A stretch of 64,000 bases of DNA from NCBI RefSeq assembly GCF_905220365.1, contig NC_061140.1:10542501-10606500 (forward strand). Reading direction: 5' to 3'. Below the pieces are notes generated by a model that was not told the DNA's origin, did no database searches, and was given only the letters and a program-made list of their open reading frames with translations. A program made the translations under genes and the position numbers. Positions 12,518-23,545 of this stretch are shown piece after piece; position 1 is the stretch's first letter, and every line of letters begins with the position of its first letter. The stretch comes from Vanessa cardui. Its lineage: Eukaryota; Arthropoda; Insecta; Lepidoptera; Nymphalidae.

Positions 12518-12947
12518 AATCTTGGAAAATAAGATTTTATTTCCCTTTTATATGTAGTTATACTGGCTTATTCACCCTTCGAATAAAAAAAAAAAACACG
12601 GTACTAAGTATGGCTGTTTGCCAGTAGTACATGTGATGAGTGATAATCGGCTTAAATTTGCTCGTTTTATCATTTGTGATTGCCATATCTATATAAAATA
12701 TATCTTTTAATTTTAAATCGAAAATCATTCCAAGAAATTCGCAAATGTAGGTCGCAGTAGGGTTTCAATAAAGGATGTTTAACTAGATATTCGTTCGAAT
12801 GATTGACTTAATAGTCTGTTTATATCAATAATAGGTATATAGTATTGATGTTTCTTGACAGAAAAGTTTTATTTTCAATGAATATAATAGCTATGTACTA
12901 TTTTTACTTGTTATTGAATCAAAAACAACGTTTGTATCGCAAAATAA

Positions 12948-13172
12948 GAAATAAAACTCTCACTATGGGTAAGATGCAAGGAAGAAACACGTCCCATCTC
13001 AATCCTGACCATCCTCTTCTTTATGGTGTGCCACACTCTGTGGCAGACCATAAAGGGAGGTAGTGAGGAGTACGCAACGGGTACTGTACTCCAGACGAGA
13101 CACTGGTTCGATGATCACAGAGGCAACGGTAACCTGGTATCTATGCAGATGAGGACTCAGTTTTGTTTCTGA
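12948..13172 (+). CDS. Unrecognised open frame, possible exon
   Basis: I do not recognise this protein. From 12948 the frame is open for 74 codons and stops at TGA 13170-13172; the only early methionine is at 13023. The reading contains a hydrophobic run, ISILTILFFMV, followed by charged sequence (GGSEEYATG, HWFDDHRGNGN). Base composition is visibly richer in G and C than the surroundings. Two donor-like sites lie inside: GTGAGG after 13064 or so, and GTAACC near 13125. Against it: an inverted repeat (13020-13054, 14 of 15 pairs) lies in the middle, and the minus strand also has a long open frame here. It may be an exon, or the remains of an unidentified mobile element. Confidence 0.22.
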   Translation, partial: EIKLSLWVRCKEETRPISILTILFFMVCHTLWQTIKGGSEEYATGTVLQTRHWFDDHRGNGNLVSMQMRTQFCF

Positions 13173-13689
13173 AAATTGTCTTTTCCAGCTTCTAGTAACT
13201 ACCTATTTAATTTGACCCCGCTAAACCAAATCTATAGAGAGCCTTCAATTTACTCGACCCCTGTAATGATATAAATCTTCTAAAAATTTAATAATTAAAC
13301 CAAATGACACTGAGCAATTATTTCTATAAAGGTTAGATTCCATTAAACATTATACTTTGAATAATGTAGCTTGCAAGACTCAAAGGGAATTGCCAAAAGT
13401 AAATTTATGAACGTCTTTTAAAGACGCAAATCTGACAATTTAGTGAACAAAGACTTATATTTAGAAAATAAACTACGCCTAAAATTTCGACCAATATCAA
13501 AGACCTGTTAAAGCTTATAAATGTTTATGTTGAAGAGGTCTCTCGGTTCTGGATGGTTGGTATAACGTAATAACATGCTCTAAGCAGGAAACACGTAGGG
13601 ACGGATACTCTTGTTAAGGTTTCATAGTGTACAAGATAAACTCGTCGAAATATTATTAAAATGAAGAAGCTATCTTTTCCGTTCGATAC

Positions 13690-13735
13690 TGTGACGTAGT
13701 GTCGTACCGAATCTGCGAAACGATCAAATGTTTTC
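13690..13735 (+). repeat. Short segment related to the MITE-like element at 26312
   Basis: gacgtag, a variable middle and aaacgatcaaat resemble the left terminal part of the element at 26312-26610. The match is short and imperfect. Confidence 0.3.
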
Positions 13736-14351
13736 CAAATTCCTTTTGTGACATAGTGAATGCCAAAAATGTGATTCGTATAACGCGAAATTTGATCATG
13801 TCTTTCTATGTTTGTGATAATATTTGCATTTATATTCTATTGTTATGGCGATTGTAACGTAACATATGTTTTGCTTTTTAGCCTCAATTCAGTGCAGATT
13901 GAGTAAATGGTTTTGCATTTTATATCATGTTTATTGATCCAGTTTTTTATCGTATTCGCTAAACAAATATTTTTTTCGTTTATTATTACTATGTATACTT
14001 TTTGTTTAGATTTTATCGCTTTATTTGTATTGGAAAAATACATGTAAACACATTTGTAACAATAGTTTATAAATAGTAGTGAATGCATTTATTAATTACG
14101 AACGTTATTTACATATAACATTGTTTATGTATAGTTCTTATTATTATATTGGTGGGACACCCCACTTTAATACTTTCAGAGATGACTGATAAAAGAAATT
14201 CATTTCTTTAACTTCATTCATTCATGGTTTATAATTGACACAATATATATGTATAATTATCGAGCTCGTCAAAACCTTATGGTTCATGATAGGGCAGTAT
14301 GGGGGTTCTCTGCTTCTGGCACCACACTTCACGTAGGGGAGCATAAGAGCC

Positions 14352-14611
14352 TTTTTCAAAAAAAGGTTGGTAGACAAGAAGCTCTACCTCCTGGTGATAA
14401 GTGGACACCACATCCAATAGAAAATAGCTCTGTAAGAAATGTTAACTATTCTTGACATTAAAAATAAACCATCAAATTTGTTTGTGCCTCTAGTTACACT
14501 GGTCATTCATCCTTTAAACCGGAACGCAACAATATTGAGTACTGGTGTTTAATATCTGATGTGTAGGCTGTACCTATCCAGACGGGCTTGCACAAAGCCG
14601 TACCGCATAGT
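14352..14611 (-). mobile_element. Family A copy, diverged
   Basis: Minus-strand order: a poly-T-like start, gtaagaaatgttaactatt, ttgtgcctctagttacactg, aaaccggaacgcaacaat, ccagacgggcttgcacaaag. The middle is shortened. The plus frame 14249-14455 crosses its edge and is not a gene. Confidence 0.75.
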
Positions 14612-15128
14612 AAACATAATCGGGATTTCAGTAATTCCAAAACTCCGATATAGTATCCGAAAAATTCTCGCATGAAATGGAATTCCTATTTTATTACACT
14701 AACGCATAAAGAAAACTCTTCCATTTCCAAATATAGGTGCGTCTGAAATTCGAATAAGCCTTGTCGAATATCTTACATTATTTGTAAGATCTTGTGAAAG
14801 ACAACATGAAAGAAAAGTTTCGTTATTAATCAAAGTTACTGGGTAAAAGCAAGGTTTCATTTACTTCAGAAGTTTTCGTAATGATAGACACTATATCTTA
14901 TACTAATCAATTTTCAGTTAGCGAAGTATGAACATTGAATTTAGTTCTAGATTTGGTATGAGTGATGACTGCTGGTTCATAGTTTTGAATTTCCATGTGC
15001 TTGGGCAAATGTGTGAAATTACGTGTGTCGGATAAAAATCTAACCCACATGAATCTATTAATTCTAATTACAGCCACATTAGTAAGAATAAACTTTTTTA
15101 TGTAAGATTTTAAATTAACATAGTTATT

Positions 15129-15260
15129 TTTATTACTAAAGGTAATACTAGATATATCGACATTATCCACGAATGTCTTGTTCTCGTGAACAAGGGAGCT
15201 CCACCGAACAAAAATAAAAAACATGGTAAATATCCCGAAATTAATACCTTTAGTAATAAA
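15129..15260. repeat. 16-bp inverted repeat, arms 100 bp apart
   Basis: The core ttattactaaaggta at 15130-15144 is matched by its reverse complement at 15245-15259, and both arms extend by one base. It sits just upstream of the putative splice acceptor at 15272-15273. Confidence 0.7.
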
Positions 15261-15273
15261 CTTTTTTATTTAG

Positions 15274-15491
15274 GTAGCAAACTAGGAGTAATGACGATCA
15301 CCAGATGTAAAGTCAAGAAAGACGATGCCCATGGATATCTGCAAAACCAAAGAAGATACCTGCAAGAAGTGCTTTTAAGAGAAGAAACTAAATCTTCCGA
15401 TCAAATAAAGAGTGGACTTTTTCCAGCATTGGAAGATTTACGTGCTGTTACTTCTAGATTTGGGATGAGGTCCTTTTTCTTTCGCCCCTAA
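15274..15491 (+). CDS. Candidate terminal coding exon, protein not recognised
   Basis: Directly visible: a pyrimidine-rich run ending in ATTTAG (to 15273), then an open frame to TAA at 15489-15491, then AATAAA at 15531-15536. This is the expected order for the last exon of a gene. The exon begins in phase 1, so the first codon is completed by a preceding exon. It encodes about 71 residues, basic and charged in the middle (VKKDDAHGYLQNQRRYLQEV), with the C-terminus SRFGMRSFFFRP. The codons look less AT-biased than the surroundings. Overlapping minus frame 14907-15224 shows no such signals. I know no family with this ending and suggest no function. The plus frame also opens upstream to an ATG at 15186, so an unspliced 101-residue reading is possible. 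Confidence 0.35.
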
Positions 15492-15530
15492 GTTTTGACC
15501 GTTGTAGGTACAACTGCTTTGGTCAATCGA

Positions 15531-15536
15531 AATAAA
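15531..15536 (+). promoter_or_regulatory. Possible polyadenylation signal
   Basis: AATAAA lies 40 bases after the stop of the candidate terminal exon. The hexamer is common by chance in AT-rich DNA, so its value rests on position. Confidence 0.3.
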
Positions 15537-16685
15537 TTGACTTATTACTCATTCAATACATGCTACGAAAATATGTAATATAAGATTGTTATACCAACAT
15601 AGTTCATTAGAGCAGGTATTGAAGAAATTGATTAGTAAATCAACTTACGATAGTATAATGATAATATTAGACCTGGTAAGATACCCGAAACTCTTCATAA
15701 GTCAAAAGATCTTATATAAATGGTATTACTAGATATAAATACAGTATTAGATAATATATACTTCGGAGGCCGTCTTCGTAAAAGTCGCTTTGAAAATGTA
15801 TTTTATGTTTTATGTATTTATGTGTTTTTTCTTATTCAACTAAAAGGACTGGACCTAACTCGATGTCAACATAGTTTTTTATGAGACAAAACGGATTGGA
15901 ACATTAAAGTAATATCACTCTTGGTATAACACGATTTAAAAAAAAATGCATTAATACTTTGGCACTTTACCACTTCATTAACTGGTTCAGGAACAAATCA
16001 ATTCACATATAAGTCGCCATAAGTAAATATACCCTTATACCTAACTAGTTCCCACTTCAATTGACCTTTTGTATTGCATTGCTCGATGTAGGTCCTCTGG
16101 AATCACTCTTTCATTACATCTACCAGTAATCAAAAATACTAAAATATTTTTATTACGGGTTGAACGGTGATTTAGCTTTCTACAAACACAAAGAACATAA
16201 AATGCTAGTTCTTAAGGCACATTGACGATATAAGAGAGGATTAATATTTCTAAAGGGACTCTGACCTTAGGTCGTGATGAGCACATCATTAAGAGGTATA
16301 TTTGCCAGTCTAACTATCTATATTACACTAGGTTACAAACTCTTAAAAACACTTTATTGAAGCATGCCTTGGTTTGCTTTTGAATATTAGCTTCAATCTA
16401 CTTTAAAAATACTTACATAAACACGTACTCATAAAATACACGAATCATAGATATTTATTAAACCTTCAAACGTTCGACCAGTTTCATTTCCAGAACTCGA
16501 CTCTCACATTCAGACAGGCATAGTGAAAATGAACCGGGTTTTGATTTGTAAATTTGAAATTCAGGTATAAATACAGATGATTCATTGAGCGTGGATCAAA
16601 CAACTAGGTTTTCGGGACAGTGATTTGCATCGATTGAAACCTCGTTTGTTTTCAGCCATACTAGCTAGGGAGATTAAATAATCTT
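15537..16685. other. AT-rich stretch, no gene seen
   Basis: Nothing recognisable apart from ordinary AT-rich sequence. Confidence 0.45.
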
Positions 16686-16695
16686 ACAGATTTTT

Positions 16696-16962
16696 TTCAT
16701 TTATTAACATAAGAATTAATAACATTAATAATGCTTAAATATATACAAATATGAACTAAAACTAGTTAATATATAAATCTTGACCGCGTGAAATGGTGGC
16801 TAGAATGCTAGCAGCATTTCCCCATTGAATCGCAATTTCGATCCTCTGGGCAAAAAACACCTCCTGTCACCAGTGCAGGCAATGAGGTGATGTGTTATAC
16901 TTTTGATGAAGTTTCTGCACCACTACCCCGAGGGGTAAACTTTTTGACAGCAAATGGATTCG
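16696..16962 (-). mobile_element. 5'-truncated LINE, family H, copy 1
   Basis: It is flanked by the perfect 10-bp duplication acagattttt (16686-16695 and 16963-16972). The sequence parallels 52491-52788 along its full length, including the aaatatatacaaatatgaac block and the cgcaatttcgatcctctggg block. On the minus strand it encodes the end of a non-LTR retrotransposon protein, but here the frame is broken by shifts and stops, whereas copy 2 is open. There is no poly-A at the 3' end. Confidence 0.8.
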
Positions 16963-16972
16963 ACAGATTTTT

Positions 16973-17994
16973 GGACTTACTTTAATCTTCTTGATGCATT
17001 GCGATTCTGTAAGAATTCACATCGTCTAATACTCGTGATATATTAATAAGTGACTAGGGGATATGCCATTTTGATACCACAACTATTTATCTACGTTTTT
17101 GAGATGCATGTACTCCCATAAGTTGAAGCAAATTAGGGTTAGAGCTTTGTGTGTATGTGACCTAGACGAAGGCTCCTTATCCTATATACTTCTCTTGCTC
17201 CAAACTCCTCCATAGATGACGTTTTCCGTCCTATTAATCTTGAACGTTAGTGTTTGTGTTTGGTTAACTTTGGATTTCTTTATGTAAATATATTGAATGT
17301 AGTAAAGTTAAGCTGTTAATATTTTTGTCATTGTTTTTATGAGTTTTTTTAGTATCAATTATTTCTTATCTAATTATTTATTATTGTAATGTTTTAGGTG
17401 ATGATTTTGCATACAGTCTACCAATATTTTGTCTTCAAAATTAAACTAATCTCTCTCGCGAAATTTCATGTTTATTCAAAAGATTGTTTAGGACTTTCGA
17501 ACCTTTTTAATTCCTTAATTTTCACAATTCGTTAAGTATCAATCAAGAATCTTCTTTAATTTTCAGCATATCTATATCTGGAGCTCTTTAAAATGAGACC
17601 ATAACCTATTTTTATGCGCAACTTCATCCCATAATCACTGAGGCAAATATCAGCTTACGCTATGAATGTATAAGATTATACTGTTCAATCTACATTGCGT
17701 CTTCCCGATCGCACGTGATATTGGCAAAATATCCTGTGCTTTCTCGGCATAAGTAAGTCACAAAGAAATATATTATCATAGTCAATGGCGCTTAGCAAAT
17801 TCTGACATTTCTCGTTCGTGATCTATAGGTCTATTCTGTAAGAAGAAATTCGAAAGTGACCGTAGAACATGAGTGTGAAATGATCACATTGTAAAACATG
17901 ACACTGACTATAATTATTTTAAAATTTATGGTATACACGTAATGAATTAAAATGGCGTATCACTGTTATCGGTTGTCAATATTTCACATGTGAG
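16973..17994. other. AT-rich stretch, no gene seen
   Basis: No recognisable repeat or coding signal. A slightly GC-richer patch at 17140-17230 has no supported frame. Confidence 0.4.
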
Positions 17995-18030
17995 ATGTTA
18001 GGTGAATCCCTACAGAATAGCGCTACGGTG

Positions 18031-18228
18031 ATGAGTTTCTTATTTCTTCTAATATTTGTCTTCGTGTTAGCGACTAGACATAATGGAGTCATTCATTCAC
18101 TTCTCATTCTTCGGCACCCCCAAGACGCGGCAATGGATATTCAACATCCAAAAATACAAAATAATATTCTAGAAGCATCTAAATCAACTATACAGCAACC
18201 TCCTCCAAATCCAAATCCATTTGATATC
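18031..18228 (+). CDS. Candidate first coding exon of a secreted protein
   Basis: The open frame runs 17995-18393. The methionine at 18031 (G at -3) is followed by a typical signal-peptide-like core, MSFLFLLIFVFVLA, with V at -3 and A at -1 of a plausible cleavage site. The next residues include a proline-rich QPPPNPNPFD. A donor-like GTAAGA begins at 18229 at a codon boundary (phase 0), after which the sequence turns into AT-rich text with repeated CGATT words. The first 12 residues from 17995 would be upstream reading. I recognise no family and no partner exon, so coding status is inference from signal peptide, donor and local composition. Confidence 0.25.
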
Positions 18229-18393
18229 GTAAGAAAAATAAATCGATTGACAAGTTCGATTGTTGAATTCCGATCAATAATCGCAAATAATGATTACGAT
18301 TGCACACTTAGCCTTCATTACTTACGATTATCGACGAACGTCATTCGAGTTATGAAGTGCATTCGATTGACATTCATCTTCGATAACGATTAG

Positions 18394-19131
18394 ACCGAAT
18401 GTGATTGCAACATGACGTATGCTCTCTCATTTGTTATCGTTAAAATGGCCATCGTTGATCGATAGCGGTTGTCGGACGGTGAAGTTATATCACGAGTTAC
18501 GATTATTTTCGATATTTTGGTTTCTGTGGTGAAGGACTATTTACTTTTAAATTTCAATACAGTTTAGGGTAATGATTAAAATTTATTTTCACCTTTGAAA
18601 ATAAAATATAATACAACTCCATAAATGGTCTATTGTTGGGATAATATCACATATAATATCTCCACCAAGCTTTCGAGGTTATTACATAACACTGACAGTG
18701 CGTGTTGATGTATCCATAATATACTACAGAATTTTATGGGGTTTTTACGATATTTTTCTTTATCGTCAATCTTGAGATATAAACATAAATTAGTAGTATA
18801 AGAACGTAGTAGTATTTTTTCTGTATTCGTTCTCTTGATTTGTAAACCAGGCGTTTCCTTCACTCGAACAACTCGACAACAAATATCTAATACATTCTCA
18901 CGTAATATACTCCGTAATGAACTAAAAACGCCCTAACACGTTAACTTTAAGCAAAGTTCTCAAATGGAGCGATACATTTCCATTGGGAAAACAATTTACA
19001 AACTTGCTTACGATACCAAGTTTGTGTAACTGCTTTAGCCTTGAATAATCAATAACAATTTTCAAGCGTGCATTTTAAATTAGATTTCGTATAATGAAGA
19101 TTGCCAATGATATGATAATTTTATGATTTCA
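18394..19131. other. AT-rich stretch, no gene seen
   Basis: 18230-18520 is rich in CGAT and TTATCG words and may be an old repeat, but I cannot name it. The minus frame 18630-18863 is unsupported. Confidence 0.4.
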
Positions 19132-19275
19132 TCTATACTGATATTAGATATGGGAAAGTTACTCTGTATGTACGTTGGTCTTTCACAGAAAAACTACTGC
19201 ACGGTATTCTTTGAAATTTATTACCGGAAAATCTATAGATTTTTTATATTTAATACCTGACGACTAACCCCTAAA
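19132..19275 (+). mobile_element. Helitron-like 5' end fragment
   Basis: It starts TCTATACTGATATTAGATA followed by gggaaagttactctgtatg and cacagaaaaactactg, the same 5' order as 36821 and, in part, 51294. No CTAG end is found at a sensible distance. Confidence 0.5.
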
Positions 19276-19738
19276 ACAATATAAATACATACACATAAGT
19301 AGCAACAAAAGAAAACAGCAACCCCATTGCTTAAAATATGTAAATCCTATACCAAAGATAGAAGGGTCAAACTTGGGTGAGTTTAAACTGTTCTCAGTTT
19401 GGAGTTTCTGCTTCATCTTGTGATCGGCGTTTAGGCAAATATTTTGGGAAAACCCTCATAAGTTGGATGAATATTTGCTACATCAGAATTCAACCTACAG
19501 CGTGGTGAAATGGACTCCAAACTCGCCTTCAAAGAAAAGTAGGTATTACGTCATATACAAGCTGTTAATTGAGTAACAAAACAAGAGTCAGATTTTATCT
19601 CTTTTGTTAAAAAGAACTTGATTGATGAATATAAAAATGACTTAATTACCATCCTTGTCAACGACTGCTAATATAAATGCTAGGATTTGATCACAAAACT
19701 TTATACCTAGTGACATTAATCATAAGATAACTAATAAA

Positions 19739-20032
19739 CAGTAGTAACAGTAACAGCTTCCCACTGTTGGGCTAAGGCCTCTTCATCAATTAAGAAGGGG
19801 GTTTGGAACATATTCCACCACGCTGTTCCAATGCAGAATGGCAGTGTATCTGAATTTCGATGAAATTAGATAGGTTACCTCACGATATTTTCCTTCACCG
19901 CCGAGCACGAAATGAAATATAAAAACAAATAGAGTTCATGAATATTCAGTGGTGCTTGCCTGGGTTTGAACCCACAATCATCGGTTAAGATGCACGCGTA
20001 CTAATCACTAGGCCATCTTAGCTCACTCTCAC
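19739..20032 (-). mobile_element. Family B SINE
   Basis: It is flanked by the perfect 10-bp duplication aactaataaa (19729-19738 and 20033-20042). On the minus strand it has a box A-like tggcctagtga, box B-like gggttcaaacc, then the body and a short, irregular TTAC-type tail. Internal sequence near 19870 is shortened relative to other copies. Confidence 0.9.
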
Positions 20033-20704
20033 AACTAATAAAATGAATATTATATTATCCTAAAATTTAGCTCTTATGTAACTCTATTATTAGTTTGCAG
20101 GTATACGAATTGGTAATGCTTGATAAAGTCAGCCGGATGAACGGTTACGTTCGAGAAACTACATAATGCTCTGCATCCAATAGGAAAGTGAGAATATAAG
20201 TTTTCTAAATTTTCACAACAGTTTGACGCAGTGGAATTAACGTTCCTTGTTTTTCATGCAAATTATAAATTTAATTGTTTATTGTATAAAATTAATATTC
20301 AGGTGGCGTATCTTAATTGGTTCGTTGGAATATACTTTTCAAACTAGTGATATTATACGAAATGCAATTTTAATAATTTCTATTTTAATTTTGGATGGAT
20401 TGAAGGTTACCTAACTAACTACTCTGTGGCTGGAATCAGTTGGGTCGATATCACGTTATAAATTATACTTGGGTTGTGTATTTGCTTCTGGGAATCCAAA
20501 ACCATGAAATTATTAGTTTTATGTACCAGTATCAGTGTATGTATATTGTATATATTTATTGGGTGAATGTGAGACAGACTGGTCTGTATAAGGAAACTTA
20601 TTTTATCTAGAACCTTTTCGATGCTATTTTAACAAAAAGGCAAATGACAATCGATCTATTAAAATAACCATAGAGGTTATTAAATTGCTATTTATTAAAT
20701 TACA

Positions 20705-20835
20705 TACCTAAGCCTACCTTATGAATCCTTCTGTCATTAGTGAAAACCATATGAAAATCCATTCAGTAGTTTTGGAGTTTATCGCGAACATACAGACAGA
20801 CAGACGCGGCCGGGGGACTATTATAATATGTAGTG
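20705..20835 (-). mobile_element. Family F repeat (Helitron-like), partial
   Basis: The landmarks catatgaaaatccattcagt, cagacagacagacgcgg and ccgggggact are the reverse of the copy at 31596-31740. The outer end resembles the tataaaacaaagtc start seen there. Confidence 0.55.
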
Positions 20836-20852
20836 TTAAATCGAAGCATTTT

Positions 20853-21148
20853 CTTGGTGGTAGGGCTTTGTGTAAGCCCGTCTGGGTAGGTACCACCCAC
20901 TCATCAGTTATTCTACCGCCAAATAACAGTACTCAGTATTGTTGTATTCCGGTTTGAAGGGTGAGTGAGCCAGTGTAACTACAGGCACAAGGGACATAGC
21001 ATCTTAGTTCCCAAGGTTGGTGGCGCATTGACGATGTAAGGAATAGTCAATATTTCTTGCAACGTCATTGTCTATGGGTGATGGTGACCACTTACCATCA
21101 GGAGGCCCATATGCTCGTCCGCCAACTTATACCATAAAAAAAAGAAAA
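20853..21148 (+). mobile_element. Family A element, near full length
   Basis: It begins cttggtggtagggctttg and ends ccaacttataccat plus an A-rich tail. I see no box A or B, so I call it a SINE-like or truncated LINE-like retroposon. The imperfect flanks aagcatttt (20844-20852) and aagcatatt (about 21148) may be a target duplication. The two frames at 20714-20957 are readings of this copy. Confidence 0.85.
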
Positions 21149-21475
21149 AGCATATTTCGATTTTCGAACACAAATAAGTCCTGCAACAGCATTAAATACT
21201 TTAAAAGCCAAAATAAGTCAAGAGTCGCAGTATAATTTATTCATAAATGCCAAGGATTGTCAAGACTTACAAACAAAACGAGATGGAGGCGCAAAGAATA
21301 GCGACATGACGTGTGGGGGGTAGTATTTATTGCCAAGCTGTCCCAAAAGAGCGGGAGTGTGGCGTTCAATGCGACATTTTGTTTTATATGCGATTGTCAA
21401 ACTGTCGAGCGAGTAAGGGATGTGTGGTGTGATATTTAAAACAATTATATATTCATTCGTATTTTATTGTTTAAA

Positions 21476-21703
21476 CTAGCAGTCGCTCGCGGCTTCGCTC
21501 GAGTTTTATGTTGGTTGTCATGTGTTAGGCAAGTAGACTATGTCCTTTCTTGGAGATCAAGTTTGCTTCGTACCAAATTTTATCAAATTTGGTATCGTAT
21601 AGGTCCTGGTCTAGTCTGACTGGTCTAGTCTGTTTGTCTATCGTATAGCGACAGATAGACAGACAGACTTTTTAACATTTATAATATTAATATTATAATC
21701 CGA
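21476..21703 (-). mobile_element. Helitron-like non-autonomous element
   Basis: The plus strand opens ctagcagtcgctcgcggctt and closes with acagacagactttttaacat and a palindromic ataatattaatattat stretch. On the minus strand this becomes a TC-type start and a GC-rich hairpin just before CTAG. Compare 63482-63658. Confidence 0.65.
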
Positions 21704-21738
21704 ACTTATTGCGGGTAATTGGCGTACCTTCCGACTCA

Positions 21739-21800
21739 TATAAAAACGACCGCTCGATAGACTGCAGGTCACTTTGTCATCAGTCGTCGGTCGGTAAGAG
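21739..21800 (+). promoter_or_regulatory. Possible core promoter with splice donor
   Basis: TATAAAAA starts at 21739. A TCACTT initiator-like site lies 32 bases downstream and a second, TCAGTC, at 21781-21786. GTAAGAG, a good donor, begins at 21794. No coding sequence follows, so this would be a non-coding first exon. Speculative. Confidence 0.15.
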
Positions 21801-22019
21801 TGTCGGTACTTTCACTATTTAGCAGTAAGATCGTTTATTTATAATTGTGGTTTTGTGTTTATTTATGTGTTTGTCATATCTGAAATTAACGGTTGTTTGT
21901 GATTGCTCAATATTTTGAATTACTGTTAAAAATTAAGATTATTTTTAAATAAATTAGCTATAGGTTGTTTCAATTGTTTTTTTTTTTTTTAATTATTTTT
22001 CCTTCTGATTGCTAAAAAT

Positions 22020-22270
22020 ATGACAGTGGATGGAACGCTGTGATAGCAACTGACAGTCATCGGAGTGCCAGTTTAAATCCGGCACGCTCTGAAATTTTCA
22101 CGGGCTAAAATTTTTAAATTTTAATGTTTAAAATTCACCTCGTTCGTCTTGATGAAAAATGTCGTGAATATATTCGCATATGCCAGGAGAAATTCAGAGC
22201 CATGTATATTTATGAACCTGTGGTGCGGGGTGGTGGAATAATCTATAAAGACCTCTATCAGCAGGCGTCA
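22020..22270 (+). mobile_element. Possible old tRNA-derived SINE
   Basis: agtttaaatccggc resembles a decayed box B, and atgtcgtgaatatattcgca to ggtggtggaataat follows the family B order distantly. The plus frame 22124-22369 overlaps it and has no recognised motif. Confidence 0.3.
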
Positions 22271-22678
22271 TTTCAGTATGGGAATAATTACGAGTTTTAT
22301 GTATATATTTTCTGGAATGTTGGATTAGTTGGACAAAGTAATACGAGCTTTAAAAATCTTTGGAGATAATCTTCAAAAATGCATATTGGACGGGAAATTA
22401 AGTTCTAAACGTTAAAGCATAAAACCACTTAATGGAAAATCACACTTTGATTTGACAAAGGTGTGTAACCACCTACTAGTCGTAAAATTTTTAAGTACGT
22501 ACTCTCTTTTTGCGTTCATGCGTTTTCAAGAAAAAAACTAGTACAGATATTAGTTTTTTTTTTGAAAATGCTACATAAACGCTACTAAATTAATTAAGAA
22601 ATTATTAATATTCATATTCAAGGAGTAGTCCTTTACCCCTAAGGAAGGGTTCTTATAAGCTTGTCACTTGTATTAAGA

Positions 22679-22809
22679 GTGGTCAAGATTGACCCTTTGT
22701 CAAGATCTATGATTTGTGTGGTCAAGATTGACCCGTTGTCAAGATCTATGATTTTTGTGGTCAAGATTGACCCTTTGTCAAGATCTATGATTTGAGTGGG
22801 CAAGATTGA
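22679..22809. repeat. 39-bp minisatellite, three units plus a partial
   Basis: Units start at 22679, 22718 and 22757, with a partial fourth at 22796. Each contains gtggtcaagattgacc and tttgtcaagatctatgattt. The unit is a multiple of three, so the minus-strand frame 22639-22845 shows a 13-residue repeat, TTQIIDLDKGSIL with small changes. Each unit also contains the small inverted repeat ggtca-agat-tgacc. Confidence 0.95.
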
Positions 22810-22845
22810 AGGTGTCAGGATTGACCATGCGACTTTTACATGCAT

Positions 22846-23424
22846 ATATAAACCCTAGCGGTATGGATGCTTTGTCTTTTAAATTTTTGTGATTTGATAT
22901 ATCTACATCGTCATTACTCAGAGCCGCTTTTGTATTCCATTCGTCGTACCCATTTTTAATGGATAACGTCGCTGGTTGATGACGTGTTAAGTGGAAAGGT
23001 GAATCGTATTAAGTATGACAAAGTGCGAACGTGCCTTAAGTTGCTGGGACGACGTCAAATGGCACATTAAGCTTACTATATATTATTCAAGCCTTTTCTT
23101 ACATGTTGTAAATTGTCATTTGGGCGAAGTAATTAAAGATGTTTTTATCATTGGATTGGTGAACAGTTTTTTTGTGTAAAGCGATCAGTAATTGTTTGTA
23201 TTGTTTTAAACTAGGTAGCTTCAAATTTTATGTATTTTTTTTTGTCATTTGTAAAACTAACAGTACAATTTGTTCTTAAAACTATAACATTAAATAATCA
23301 AATTTACCATTAAAGTTTCCACTTATAATTGATAACAATAAGAACAGAACAAATTATTTATGAATCTTTTAATACAGTAGATAATAAAAAAAAATATTAT
23401 GTATGTATGTATTTTTTTAAATTT
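22846..23424. other. No gene seen
   Basis: 22860-23060 is richer in GC and CGTC words than its surroundings but has no supported frame. A short TATG repeat lies near 23400. Confidence 0.4.
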
Positions 23425-23545
23425 TTATCCGCCTGTCTGCCTGTTTGTTCTGGATAATCTCTAGAAAGACTAGACCGATTTTGACGGGTCATTACTGTCA
23501 GATATCTAACGTAATAAAGAGTAACTCAAGCTAAAGACATAAAAT
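23425..23545 (+). mobile_element. Family E repeat (Helitron-like) fragment
   Basis: Shares tgtctgcctgtttgttctgg, accgattttgacggg and the cagatatctaacgtaata block with copies at 53262, 54058 and 62352. An imperfect tandem duplication of gtaaattcaaacgtctacaa follows at 23551-23610. Confidence 0.6.

Noticed and set aside
14907..15224. 105-codon minus frame as a gene
   Set aside because: No recognisable motif or signals, and it overlaps the better supported plus-strand candidate region.
20714..20957. Overlapping frames on both strands as small genes
   Set aside because: Both are readings of a family A repeat copy.
22679..22809. CRISPR-like array
   Set aside because: Units are directly adjacent with no unique spacers, and the DNA is eukaryotic; it is a minisatellite.
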